Positions 1-8,815 of a DNA stretch of 64,000 bases are shown one piece after another. This DNA comes from Neobacillus notoginsengisoli. Lineage in GTDB: Bacteria; Bacillota; Bacilli; Bacillales; Cytobacillaceae. The stretch covers positions 62,001 through 126,000 of the forward strand of contig NZ_QWEG01000001.1 of NCBI RefSeq assembly GCF_003515685.1. Reading direction: 5' to 3'. The notes beneath the pieces are model-generated. The model was given only the letters and a program-made list of their open reading frames with translations. It was not told the DNA's origin and ran no database searches. A program made the position numbers and the translations under genes. Every line of letters starts with the position of its first letter. The first letter of the stretch is position 1.

Positions 1-269
1 CCCATGAACATGTTTTACACCACAGCAAAACAGCAAATGATGACACGCTCGTTACATTTCAAAACAAACAATCCTATCCAGTACCCGTTTCGTTCAATTC
101 GTTCGAAAATCAGCTTTTGAGAACGGCGCTGCTAAGGACAAAACTTATGCAGCGCATCGAGCAGATGGAGAGAAAATCCTTTTATTTCCTAAACAGGCCC
201 AATGCGCTTGAAGCCTCTGAAAGACAGCGCAAGTATGGGCATTTTATGGAATACGGTTCGCGTCCTTAA
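1..269 (+). CDS. comK: Competence transcription factor ComK, C-terminal part
   Basis: The reading frame is open from the left edge (codons in phase with base 3) to TAA at 267-269, giving about 88 residues without a start. The central stretch reads VTFQNKQSYPVPVSFNSFEN, then LLRTALLRTKLMQRIE. This matches from memory the ComK segment that ends SYNSFENQVYRTAWLRTK. ComK is the master activator of competence genes and binds paired AT-boxes as a tetramer; what is seen here is the C-terminal portion used in DNA binding and oligomer contacts. The next gene, a yhjD homologue, is also in the comK neighbourhood of B. subtilis, which supports the call. The stop overlaps the stop of the convergent yhjD. 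The N-terminal part lies outside the window. Confidence 0.88.
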   Translation, partial: HEHVLHHSKTANDDTLVTFQNKQSYPVPVSFNSFENQLLRTALLRTKLMQRIEQMERKSFYFLNRPNALEASERQRKYGHFMEYGSRP

Positions 270-652
270 TCACTGTTTGTTCTTGTACGGGACTGGTGCC
301 TGCCGAGGAAATAATGCTCCATCAGTTCCTGGACTTTATTCCGTATGCGCGGATTAAAATAATTATGATACTCCTCGTAGCCTTTATAAAGAAACAGGAA
401 CATCGTAAAGGCATCATCCCGTTTCGTTTCCATCACCTTTAACTGATTAGACTTCATATAGGATTTTGCCCCGGCAAGCTCCTTCTGTACAACCTTCATC
501 GTTTCCTCGACCAGTTCCTGATAAGGCTTCCTCAACTTGAAAGGACTCTTTTCAATCACAGTAAGATCACGGTTCAGGACAGTCAGCACCATCGGCAAAT
601 AGATGGCCTGCTCCATAATATCCCGGTCTTTTTCAGGTATCCTCGTCATCAC
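266..652 (-). CDS. yhjD: YhjD-family conserved protein
   Basis: The predicted protein has 128 residues and no signal peptide or membrane segment. It is a soluble, charged, probably helical protein with a conserved-looking core, including FTMFLFLYKGYEEYHNYFNP near residues 82-101. The length and sequence resemble YhjD of B. subtilis (about 120 residues), a protein of unknown function reported as a sporulation-phase gene. The position between comK and the yhjE-sipV-addB block agrees with that assignment. The TAA codon overlaps the comK TAA on the opposite strand, so the two transcripts are convergent with no spacer. Function is not known. Confidence 0.75.
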   Translation of the reverse strand: MMTRIPEKDRDIMEQAIYLPMVLTVLNRDLTVIEKSPFKLRKPYQELVEETMKVVQKELAGAKSYMKSNQLKVMETKRDDAFTMFLFLYKGYEEYHNYFNPRIRNKVQELMEHYFLGRHQSRTRTNSD

Positions 653-862
653 ATGCGGGCTCCTTTCGCAAAAATAGGAACGTGTGTTCGTAATGCTATC
701 ATACGAAATTCCGGCTTCAAAGGCAAGACCGGCAGGTTCGTCCTTTTCATATTTTTTTTATAGGATATGCAGGAAAAATCGCTATATTAAAAAAACAAAG
801 AAGGAAAAACTATTTCTGGTGTCGAAATAGTTTAGGAGCTATTTTATGAAGGTGGGAAAGAA

Positions 863-2854
863 ATGGGGTTGGAAGGAATGAAAGCAGAAGATCTATACGA
901 ACTGAAGTCCGTTGCGGACCCGCAGATGTCACCGGACGGTACGCTCTGTGCCTTTACGGAAACTGCGATTTGCCGGGAAAAAGGGGAATATTACTCTAAT
1001 CTATACACGGTTAAAACCGACGGCCAAACAGCACCTGTCCAATGGACTTTTGGCAAAAAGAAAAACCACTCGCCACGCTGGTCACCGGATGGGACGAAGT
1101 TAGCCTTCATTTCCAATAGGGAAGGCAAAAATCAGATTTATCTTATGAATGCAAACGGTGGGGAAGCCAGAAAACTGACTGATTTGCCGAATGGAGCCGG
1201 TACTCTGGTATGGTCGCCGGATGGCATGAAAATTGCTTTTCAGGTAACAGTGAAGGCAGGAAAGAAGGCAACCGATAAAGAAGAGAAAAAAGAAGAGAAG
1301 CTGGAACCGCTCGTCGTCGAAAAAATGAAGTACAAATCAGACGCAGCCGGTTTTTGGAAAGGTACATACAAACAAATCGCCGTGGCTGATGTCGAAACGG
1401 GTGAGGTAACCCAATTGACAGATGGAGAAAATGATTATCATCTCCATTGCTGGTCTCCAGACGGAAAAACAATTGCTGCCGGAGCGGATTTCACGACGGA
1501 AGACAAGGACGACTCCTTCAGGCTGGACCTTTGTTTTATAGATGTCGAAAGTGGCAAAATAGAAAAAGTTGAGTCAAAAACGGACTACTTCGTGGATGCT
1601 TCATGGTCACCGGACGGTCGGACACTCGCCCTTACCGGCAAGAACAGGGAATTTGAAAATGCGACGCTTTCAAGAATATGGCTTTACGATAAGGAATCCG
1701 GCCTCTTCTCATGTGTAACGGAAGAGCTAGACGCCACGGTTGGTTCCGTGATGGCCGCTGACTTTCTCCAGGGCGCAACCGAGCCAGGAATCCTCTGGGC
1801 CGATGACAGCAGGAGCTTTTATTTTATCGCAAGCGACCTCGGAAACACGGTTGTCTATTACGGGAATACCGATGGCGAATTGTACCCGGCCCTGCTTGAC
1901 AATCAATATGTGTATGGCCTGTCTTTGGACTCGAAAAGCCAGCGGGCAGTTGTTGCAATCAGCAGGCCGGACGAGCCGGGTGATCTGTATCTGTTATCGA
2001 TAACGGACGGGGAATTAACAAGGCTCACATCTGTAAACGAAACATTTTTGCAAAATAAATCCCTTTCCATCCCGGAAGCAATCTGTTTCGAGGCGGAGGA
2101 CGGCGTCGAACTGAACGGGTGGATTATGAGGCCAACAGCGTTTAAAGAAGGGGGGAAATATCCACTCATTCTTGAAATTCATGGCGGCCCGCATGCGATG
2201 TATGGAAATGCCTATATGAATGAGTTTCAAATTCTTGCCGCAAAAGGGTACGCCGTTCTTTACATTAATCCGCGTGGCAGCCATGGCTACGGACAGGAAT
2301 TCGTTAATGCGGTCCGTTCCGACTACGGAGGCGGTGATTACAGTGACCTGATGAAGGCAGTCGACTATGCGCTTGAAACCTATGATTTTATTGATGAGGA
2401 AAGGCTTGGGGTCACCGGCGGGAGCTACGGCGGCTTTATGACAAACTGGATTGTCGGCCATACGAACCGCTTCAAGGCCGCTGTCACCCAGCGTTCCATT
2501 TCGAACTGGCTCAGCTTTTATGGGGTGAGCGATATCGGCTATTATTTCACGGAATGGCAAATTGGCGCGGGGCTTGAAGATATTGATAGGCTTTGGAAGC
2601 ATTCGCCACTTGCTTATGTTCAAAACATTGAAACTCCGCTGTTGATTCTGCATAGCGAAAAAGATTACCGCTGTCCGATTGAGCAGGCGGAACAGCTATT
2701 CATTGCCCTTAAACGGCTAAAAAAGGAAACGAGGTTCGTCCGCTTCCCAGAAGAAAACCATGAACTTTCAAGGAGCGGCAGGCCGAATTTAAGAATTGAC
2801 CGGCTCAACTTCATCGTTGACTGGTTTGATGAGCATTTACAGCTGAAAAATTAA
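863..2854 (+). CDS. yuxL: S9-family serine peptidase (acylaminoacyl-peptidase type)
   Basis: The 663-residue protein has an N-terminal beta-propeller with repeated SPDG blades (near residues 23, 73, 118 and 250) and a C-terminal alpha/beta-hydrolase domain from about residue 400. The catalytic triad is visible: Ser521 in GGSYGG, Asp601 in SEKDYRCP and His633 in ENHELS. Family members release N-terminal acyl-amino acids or short peptides in the cytoplasm, the propeller gating access to the active site. No signal peptide is seen. Length matches B. subtilis YuxL (657). ATG 863 is preceded by AAGGTGGG seven bases upstream. The gene is followed by a hairpin terminator and appears monocistronic. 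Confidence 0.88.
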   Translation: MGLEGMKAEDLYELKSVADPQMSPDGTLCAFTETAICREKGEYYSNLYTVKTDGQTAPVQWTFGKKKNHSPRWSPDGTKLAFISNREGKNQIYLMNANGGEARKLTDLPNGAGTLVWSPDGMKIAFQVTVKAGKKATDKEEKKEEKLEPLVVEKMKYKSDAAGFWKGTYKQIAVADVETGEVTQLTDGENDYHLHCWSPDGKTIAAGADFTTEDKDDSFRLDLCFIDVESGKIEKVESKTDYFVDASWSPDGRTLALTGKNREFENATLSRIWLYDKESGLFSCVTEELDATVGSVMAADFLQGATEPGILWADDSRSFYFIASDLGNTVVYYGNTDGELYPALLDNQYVYGLSLDSKSQRAVVAISRPDEPGDLYLLSITDGELTRLTSVNETFLQNKSLSIPEAICFEAEDGVELNGWIMRPTAFKEGGKYPLILEIHGGPHAMYGNAYMNEFQILAAKGYAVLYINPRGSHGYGQEFVNAVRSDYGGGDYSDLMKAVDYALETYDFIDEERLGVTGGSYGGFMTNWIVGHTNRFKAAVTQRSISNWLSFYGVSDIGYYFTEWQIGAGLEDIDRLWKHSPLAYVQNIETPLLILHSEKDYRCPIEQAEQLFIALKRLKKETRFVRFPEENHELSRSGRPNLRIDRLNFIVDWFDEHLQLKN

Positions 2855-2868
2855 ACTGAATCAGATTG

Positions 2869-2894
2869 AAAGGCCGCCGTCGTGCGGCCTTTGC
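2869..2894 (+). terminator. Hairpin terminator after yuxL
   Basis: A perfect 9-bp stem (AAAGGCCGC / GCGGCCTTT, loop CGTCGT) begins 15 bases after the yuxL stop. The trailing T-tract is short and interrupted (TTGCTTTG), so termination may be partial. Confidence 0.65.
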
Positions 2895-2980
2895 TTTGCC
2901 ATCCTTTCCCTGAACCTTGTCTCTTTTTGTTTAGTATCAGAATTGGGGAAACATAATGAAGAAAGGAAGACTATACGGGA

Positions 2981-3928
2981 TTGGATGGGATGCGAATGAG
3001 GTATGAAGAAAGGCGAAAAAGGAAAACGCACAAATGGAAGCGCGTGCTTGCTGTGGCGGTCCTTTTCATTGCGGCTTTAGGAGGATATACGATTTATCAA
3101 TACAAGCAAGGGGTAAGGCAGTCGGAGCAGTTAATTGGTGATCAGCCAAAGACTGAATACACGTTTAACGGTAATAAAGACGAGTATGGCGGGACGAATA
3201 TCCTTTTACTCGGAAGTGATTCCCGCCATGGTGAGCGTGCGAGGGCAGATACAATTATGATTGCCCATTACAATCAGGCGAAAGGGACATACAAGCTGAC
3301 TTCCATTATGCGTGACAGCTATGTCGATATTCCTGGCTATGGAAAGCATAAAATTAACAGTGCCTTTGCAATCGGGGGCCCGGATTTAATGAGGCAGGCT
3401 ATTAAGGAAAACTTCGGCCTTGATCTTCAATATTATGCGATTGTTGGCTTTGAAGGCTTTGTCCAGCTGGTCGACGAGGCGTTTCCTGAGGGAGTTGAAA
3501 TTGAAGTGGAGAAGCCGATGCGCGAAAATATCGGGGTGCGGCTTGAACCAGGGCTTCAAAGGCTCGACGGTGCCCACTTGCTCGGATACGTACGTTTCCG
3601 TCATGACGCAGTAGGCGATTTTGGCCGGGTAAAGCGCCAGCAGAAAGTGGTAAAGAAAGTCGCCAATGACATCACCAGTTTCGAAAAGCTTCCCAAGCTC
3701 CCTAAATTAATTGGGATTGTTGTTCCGTTTATTAATACAAATATGGAGACAAATGATATGCTTTTTATGGCAAAAGATTTCATCGGAAAAGATAGGGAAT
3801 CGATTCAATCGCTGCGCATCCCTGTGAATGGCAGTTACACTGACAGAAGAATTAGCGGAGAAGGCGCCGTGCTCGCAATCGACATTTATAAAAACAGGCA
3901 AGCCCTCCATCACTTTATTACAGAATGA
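2981..3928 (+). CDS. LytR-CpsA-Psr (LCP) family cell-wall polymer ligase
   Basis: The 315-residue protein has a basic N-terminus and one membrane anchor (about residues 21-41), followed by an extracellular LCP domain. Visible LCP landmarks are GTNILLLGSDSR (about 70-81), the RADTIMIAH segment, the SIMRDSYVDIPG segment carrying the catalytic Arg/Asp, and RFRHDAVGDFGRVKRQQ. LCP enzymes transfer undecaprenyl-linked teichoic acids or other glycopolymers onto peptidoglycan. It resembles TagT/U/V and MsrR, but I cannot say which paralogue. The longest frame starts with TTG 2981; in-frame ATGs at 2990 and 2996 are alternatives. GAAAGGAAG at 2961-2969 is the only ribosome-site candidate, 11 bases upstream of the TTG. 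Confidence 0.88.
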   Translation: MDGMRMRYEERRKRKTHKWKRVLAVAVLFIAALGGYTIYQYKQGVRQSEQLIGDQPKTEYTFNGNKDEYGGTNILLLGSDSRHGERARADTIMIAHYNQAKGTYKLTSIMRDSYVDIPGYGKHKINSAFAIGGPDLMRQAIKENFGLDLQYYAIVGFEGFVQLVDEAFPEGVEIEVEKPMRENIGVRLEPGLQRLDGAHLLGYVRFRHDAVGDFGRVKRQQKVVKKVANDITSFEKLPKLPKLIGIVVPFINTNMETNDMLFMAKDFIGKDRESIQSLRIPVNGSYTDRRISGEGAVLAIDIYKNRQALHHFITE

Positions 3929-4003
3929 TGATATTTTGCTTCCTAAAGATTAAAACCGCCCGAAAAAGGATATAAAAAAAGAAGTTGCAATAAGGAGATC
4001 CGT

Positions 4004-4612
4004 ATGGATACTGAATTTCTGAAATCACTGTTTACACTTGACAATATTATGGACCTCATCCAGGAGTACAGGTCATTCGGTCCATTACCGGGTATCATTC
4101 TCCCGATGCTGGAAGCTTTCTTGCCGTTTTTGCCATTGTTTTTATTTGTGATGGCAAACGCAAGTGCATTCGGCCTCTGGCTCGGGTTTCTCTATTCATG
4201 GCTCGGTGCCTGTGTCGGTGCCATGCTTGTTTTCACGATTTTCAGGAGTTATGGCCAAAGGCGTTTCCTTTCGTTTTTGCAAAAGCATCCTGCCGTCCGC
4301 AGGCTGATGAACTGGGTGGAACGCCACGGATTCGGGCCGTTGTTTCTTATGCTGTGCTTCCCGTTTACACCATCTGCGGTTGTCAATATCGTTGCGGGTC
4401 TATCAAAGGTCAGCATTAAGCAGTATATGCTCGCGGTCCTTGCGGGCAAGATGGTAATGATCTTTACTATCAGCTTTATCGGCTACGATTTAAAGTCACT
4501 TTTTACACAGCCGATCAGGACGTTGGTCATGATCTTGCTTATCTTTCTCCTTTGGCTGGCCGGCAAGCAAATCGAACGGAGATTGACAATTGCAACAGAA
4601 AAACGCGAATGA
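4004..4612 (+). CDS. yhjE: VTT (TVP38/TMEM64, SNARE-associated) membrane protein
   Basis: The 202-residue integral membrane protein has four to six hydrophobic segments and the VTT/DedA-like signature around residues 95-140: an amphipathic stretch, then GFGPLFLMLCFPFTPSAVVN with a re-entrant-loop proline pair. VTT proteins are proposed to act as lipid scramblases or flippases; the substrate here is unknown. AAGGAG precedes ATG 4004. The gene lies 21 bases upstream of sipV, as yhjE does in B. subtilis, so it is probably co-transcribed with the signal peptidase. Confidence 0.85.
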   Translation: MDTEFLKSLFTLDNIMDLIQEYRSFGPLPGIILPMLEAFLPFLPLFLFVMANASAFGLWLGFLYSWLGACVGAMLVFTIFRSYGQRRFLSFLQKHPAVRRLMNWVERHGFGPLFLMLCFPFTPSAVVNIVAGLSKVSIKQYMLAVLAGKMVMIFTISFIGYDLKSLFTQPIRTLVMILLIFLLWLAGKQIERRLTIATEKRE

Positions 4613-4633
4613 AAATGTCCGGGGGCGGTATGT

Positions 4634-5185
4634 TTGCAAGGATGGAAAAAAGAAGCATTTGAATGGACAAAGGCCTTTATGGTAGGCATCATTATTTTTA
4701 TTCTGATCCGGTCGTTCGTCTTCGCCAATTATGTCGTCGAAGGGGAGTCGATGATGCCAACTTTGAAGGATGGAAATAAACTTGTTGTCAATAAGATTGG
4801 CTATCATATCGGCAACTTGGACCGGTTTGATGTCGTTGTCTTTCATGCCAATAAGAGAGAGGATTACGTAAAAAGAATTATCGGACTTCCGGGAGATAAG
4901 ATTGAATACCGGGATGATCGCCTGTTTATAAATGGAAGGGAATTTGACGAGCCTTACCTTGAAGTTTACAGGCAAAGAACGCCTGCCATTTCTCTTACTG
5001 GAGCTTTTACCCTTGAGGAGCTAACAGGAGAAAAGACTGTACCGGAGGGGAAACTGTTCGTCATGGGGGACAACCGACTTGAAAGCTGGGACAGCCGGCA
5101 TTTCGGCTTCATCTCCTCCAAAGAAGTCGTCGGAAAAGTAAACCTCCTTTACTGGCCAATTAAAGACGTAGCCTTCTCACCGTAA
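4634..5185 (+). CDS. sipV: Type I signal peptidase SipV-like
   Basis: The 183-residue protein has a single N-terminal membrane anchor (about residues 14-31) and the Ser-Lys dyad of P-type signal peptidases: Ser39 in GESMMP and Lys80 in YVKRIIGLPGD. A later box contains GDNRLESWDSR. The enzyme removes signal peptides from secreted proteins on the outer face of the membrane. It is only slightly longer than B. subtilis SipV (168), the extra residues lying before the MGDNR box. TTG 4634 is chosen because GGGGG at 4621-4625 sits eight bases upstream; the ATG at 4630 is out of frame. It is preceded by yhjE and followed by a strong terminator. Confidence 0.9.
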   Translation: MQGWKKEAFEWTKAFMVGIIIFILIRSFVFANYVVEGESMMPTLKDGNKLVVNKIGYHIGNLDRFDVVVFHANKREDYVKRIIGLPGDKIEYRDDRLFINGREFDEPYLEVYRQRTPAISLTGAFTLEELTGEKTVPEGKLFVMGDNRLESWDSRHFGFISSKEVVGKVNLLYWPIKDVAFSP

Positions 5186-5187
5186 AA

Positions 5188-5218
5188 AACCCTGACACCT
5201 CTCACTCAGGGTTTTTTT
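5188..5218 (+). terminator. Rho-independent terminator after sipV
   Basis: CCCTGA (5190-5195) and TCAGGG (5206-5211) form a stem, extended by A-T pairs and followed by seven T residues (5212-5218), directly behind the sipV stop. Confidence 0.85.
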
Positions 5219-5317
5219 ATGTAAAAAGGTAAAATCTGAACCATTCTTAGGCAAACATCTGTACCCATTTTTGTGGTAAAATAAAAGATATGCAGTAGAA
5301 GGACGGAGGGTACTTGA

Positions 5318-8300
5318 ATGTCATTAAGAATGCTGATTGGAAGGGCCGGAAGCGGAAAAACGCTTACGTGTATTGAAGAAATCAAAAGCCGGCTGATTGA
5401 CAGTCCCGAAGGCCCGGCCATCATTTATCTCGTCCCTGAACAAATGACGTTCCTGTCAGAATACAGGCTGGCCACAGATGAAACGATCGGCGGGATGATC
5501 CGTGCCCAAGTGTTCAGTTTTTCCCGGCTTGGCTGGCGGATCCTGCAAGAGACAGGAGGAGCAAGCCGCTATCACCTAAGTGAAGCAGGCCTGAATATGC
5601 TCATCCGAAAGATCATTGATGAGAAGAAGGATGAATTGCGGCTATTCAAGCGCGCGGCCGATAAAAATGGATTCATCCAGCAAGTGGAACAAATGCTCAC
5701 TGAATTTAAACGGTACTGCATCGAACCGGAACAGCTTGCCGAGAGCCGCGGCATGATCGACGGTACTGGCAAAGGTGACAAGGCGCTCGCCGATAAGATG
5801 CACGACCTTGAAATTATATATAAACAGTATGACGAAACGGTGTCGGGTAAGTATCTTAACTCCGGCGACTATTTCGGCCTTCTTGCCGAAAAAGTTGTAA
5901 GTTCGGCCTATCTCAAAGATGCTGAGGTATACATCGATGGTTTTTATAGTTTTTCCCCGCAGGAATATCGGGTCATCGCGGAGCTTTTGAAGGTATGCAA
6001 AAGGGTGACGGTCACACTGACCCTCGATAAACCTTGCCGGGACATGTATCCTGATGAACTTCATTTGTTCAGAATGTCGGGTGAAACGTGCAAGAACTTT
6101 TTCGACCTTGCTAGGAACGAAAGGGTTGAAATGGAAGAACCGCTTATACTTGAAGGCCAAATGCGCTGGACGAACGATTCGCTAAAATCTCTTGAGGACA
6201 ATTTTGACTCAAGGCCCGCCAAGGCGTTTGAAGGGGAAACGGCTATCACGGTTATTGAGGCTGTCAACCGGCGGGCGGAGATTGAAGGGATTGCGAGGGA
6301 AATCCGGAGGCTTGTAAGGGAAAAAGGGTACAGATACAAGGATATTGCCCTTCTGATCCGGAACGGCAAGGAGTATCACGAAATTATTGAACCTGTTTTT
6401 TATGATTACGAGATTCCATATTTCATAGACCAGAAGAGGACAATGCTCAATCATCCGCTCGTTGAACTGATTCGCTCCGCCCTTGAAACAGTCATTGGGC
6501 ACTGGCGCTATGAACCTGTATTCCGTGCTGTCAAAACAGAGCTTCTGTTTCCACCAGCCAGCAATACAGCAAGAATGAGAAGGCAGATGGACAAGCTTGA
6601 AAATTATGTCCTCGCGCATGGAATTCAGGGACGGAAGTGGACAGGGAAAGAGGGCTGGAAATACCGGAGAATCCGAGGCCTGGAATTTGTCTCCAGTGTT
6701 CAGACCGACGAAGAAATCAGGACAGAGCAGGAATTGAACGAGCTGCGGCTTGTTATTACAACACCGCTGATGAGGCTGTCGAGAAGACTAAAAAAAGCCG
6801 CTACAGGAAGAAAGATGTGTGAAGCGGTCTATTTGCTCCTCGAAGAACTGGATATCCCCGCAAAGCTTGAAGCATGGAAAGCAGAGGCGGAGGAGGAAGG
6901 TAACCTGATCAAAGGGCGCGAGCACAGCCAAGTGTGGAATGCTGTTATCGACCTGCTGGATCAGTTCGTTGAGTTGCTCGGCGAAGAGGAAGTGGCCCCG
7001 AAGCAATTTGCGTCCATTCTCGACGCTGGGCTTGAATCACTTGAGTTTTCCCTCGTCCCGCCTGCGATTGATCAAGTGATGGTTGCGAATCTTGATAAAT
7101 CACGCCTTGCAGAGGTGAAGGTTGCGTTTGTTGTAGGTTTGAACGAAGGGGTTCTTCCGGCGAAAATTGGGGAGGATGGCATCCTTGGCGACACGGAAAG
7201 GGGGATGCTTTCGGCTGCTGGACTTAACATAGCTCCCGGAAGCACGGAGCGTCTGCTTGATGAGGAGTTTATTGCCTACAAGGCGTTCGTGACGCCAGCT
7301 GATGCGCTGTACGTCAGCTATCCGCTTGCCAATGCGGAAGGGAAGTCACTCATCCCGTCAACTTATATTAAGAGAATGAAAGACCTGTTCCCGGATTGCA
7401 AGGAAGCGGCAGCTTCCTCCGACCCAGCTGATTTGAATGAGGAAGAGCAGATTTCTTTTGTCAGCAATAGAGGAACAGCCTTGTCATTCCTGACGTCACA
7501 GCTTCAGCAAAAGCAGAGGAACTATCCCATCTATTCTTTCTGGTGGGATGTGTACAACTTTTTTGCGGGCAGCCCGGCTTTAAGAAGCAAGGCTGGAATG
7601 GTTCTGTCAAGTCTTTTCTATACGAACAGGACAGTGAAACTTCCAGAAGAGATTGCCAGTGAACTATATGGAGAGGACATTCAGGGCAGTGTTTCACGGA
7701 TGGAATTATTCAATAGCTGCCCGTTCTCGCACTATGTCCAGCATGGCTTGAAATTGCGTGACCGCCAGATTTACAAGCTTGAAGCGCCAGATATTGGCGA
7801 ACTTTTCCACGCCGCGCTGAAATATATTGCTGACACGGTAAACGAACAGAATATTTCCTGGGCAGGCTTGTCGAGGAAGGAATGTGAAAATCTGGCAAGG
7901 GAGGCAGTTGAAGCCATTGCGCCTCGGCTTCAGAATGAAATTCTATTAAGCTCGGAAAGGCATCACTATATCAAAAGAAAGCTGCAGCAAATCATTACGA
8001 GAGCTTCAATCGTGCTTAGTGAGCATTCAAAATTAAGTGAGTTTGAACCTGTCGGCCTTGAGGTCGGTTTTGGCAGGGGCGGAGAGCTGCCACCACTTTC
8101 CTTCAGACTGAAAAACGGCTGCAAAATGGAACTTGCCGGCAGAATCGACCGGATTGACAGCGGGGAAGGGAAAAATGGCGAACTCTATTTGCGAGTCATT
8201 GATTATAAGTCAAGCAGCAGAGGCCTGAACCTTTCAGAAGTGTATTACGGAATTGCCCTGCAGGTTTTGACCTATCTCGATATTGCGATTTCGAACTCTG

Positions 8301-8815
8301 CCCTTCTTGTTGAAAAGCAGGCGGATCCGGCGGGGGTTTTCTATTTCCATGTCCATAACCCGATGATCAATACAGTAAAGCGGCTTTCAGAAGAGGAAAT
8401 TGAACAGGAAATCCTCAAAAAATTTAAAATGAGCGGCCTCGTCCTTGAAGACGAAGATGTCATTCGCCTAATGGATCGGAGCCTGGAAAGCGGGAATTCA
8501 CAAATCATTTCCGCCGGTTTTAGAAAAGACGGTTCACTGACGAAAGCATCGAAGACGGCTACGGCCTCGGAAATTGAAGATTTAAGAAAGTTTGTCCGAA
8601 AGATATACGAGGATACCGGTAACGCCATCGTCAGCGGGGAAGTTGGGATTGACCCGTACAGGCTGAAGGATAAAAACCCTTGTACGTTTTGTTCATTTAA
8701 GCCAGTCTGCCAATTTGACGAGTCAATTGAGGGCAGCGATTACCGCAGGCTCGCCCCGCAAAATGATAGCGAAGCGCTCGAACTGATCAGAAAGGAGGTC
8801 CTGGAACATGAGTAA
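5318..8815 (+). CDS. addB: AddB, ATP-dependent helicase/nuclease subunit B
   Basis: The 1165-residue protein matches the length of B. subtilis AddB (1166). GRAGSGKT at residues 8-15 is the P-loop, and a RecB-family nuclease domain lies near the C-terminus (VIDYKSS near residue 967). Four cysteines that hold the AddB iron-sulphur staple are present: Cys801 (NSCPFSHY), Cys1122, Cys1125 and Cys1131 (CTFCSFKPVC). With AddA it processes double-strand breaks to a Chi site and loads RecA. ATG 5318 follows GGACGGAGGG. The stop overlaps the addA start by eight bases, so the two subunits are translationally coupled. Confidence 0.97.
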   Translation: MSLRMLIGRAGSGKTLTCIEEIKSRLIDSPEGPAIIYLVPEQMTFLSEYRLATDETIGGMIRAQVFSFSRLGWRILQETGGASRYHLSEAGLNMLIRKIIDEKKDELRLFKRAADKNGFIQQVEQMLTEFKRYCIEPEQLAESRGMIDGTGKGDKALADKMHDLEIIYKQYDETVSGKYLNSGDYFGLLAEKVVSSAYLKDAEVYIDGFYSFSPQEYRVIAELLKVCKRVTVTLTLDKPCRDMYPDELHLFRMSGETCKNFFDLARNERVEMEEPLILEGQMRWTNDSLKSLEDNFDSRPAKAFEGETAITVIEAVNRRAEIEGIAREIRRLVREKGYRYKDIALLIRNGKEYHEIIEPVFYDYEIPYFIDQKRTMLNHPLVELIRSALETVIGHWRYEPVFRAVKTELLFPPASNTARMRRQMDKLENYVLAHGIQGRKWTGKEGWKYRRIRGLEFVSSVQTDEEIRTEQELNELRLVITTPLMRLSRRLKKAATGRKMCEAVYLLLEELDIPAKLEAWKAEAEEEGNLIKGREHSQVWNAVIDLLDQFVELLGEEEVAPKQFASILDAGLESLEFSLVPPAIDQVMVANLDKSRLAEVKVAFVVGLNEGVLPAKIGEDGILGDTERGMLSAAGLNIAPGSTERLLDEEFIAYKAFVTPADALYVSYPLANAEGKSLIPSTYIKRMKDLFPDCKEAAASSDPADLNEEEQISFVSNRGTALSFLTSQLQQKQRNYPIYSFWWDVYNFFAGSPALRSKAGMVLSSLFYTNRTVKLPEEIASELYGEDIQGSVSRMELFNSCPFSHYVQHGLKLRDRQIYKLEAPDIGELFHAALKYIADTVNEQNISWAGLSRKECENLAREAVEAIAPRLQNEILLSSERHHYIKRKLQQIITRASIVLSEHSKLSEFEPVGLEVGFGRGGELPPLSFRLKNGCKMELAGRIDRIDSGEGKNGELYLRVIDYKSSSRGLNLSEVYYGIALQVLTYLDIAISNSALLVEKQADPAGVFYFHVHNPMINTVKRLSEEEIEQEILKKFKMSGLVLEDEDVIRLMDRSLESGNSQIISAGFRKDGSLTKASKTATASEIEDLRKFVRKIYEDTGNAIVSGEVGIDPYRLKDKNPCTFCSFKPVCQFDESIEGSDYRRLAPQNDSEALELIRKEVLEHE

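Noticed and set aside
2015-2653. 212-codon minus-strand frame
   Set aside because: It lies entirely within the well-supported yuxL gene on the other strand and shows no recognisable protein.
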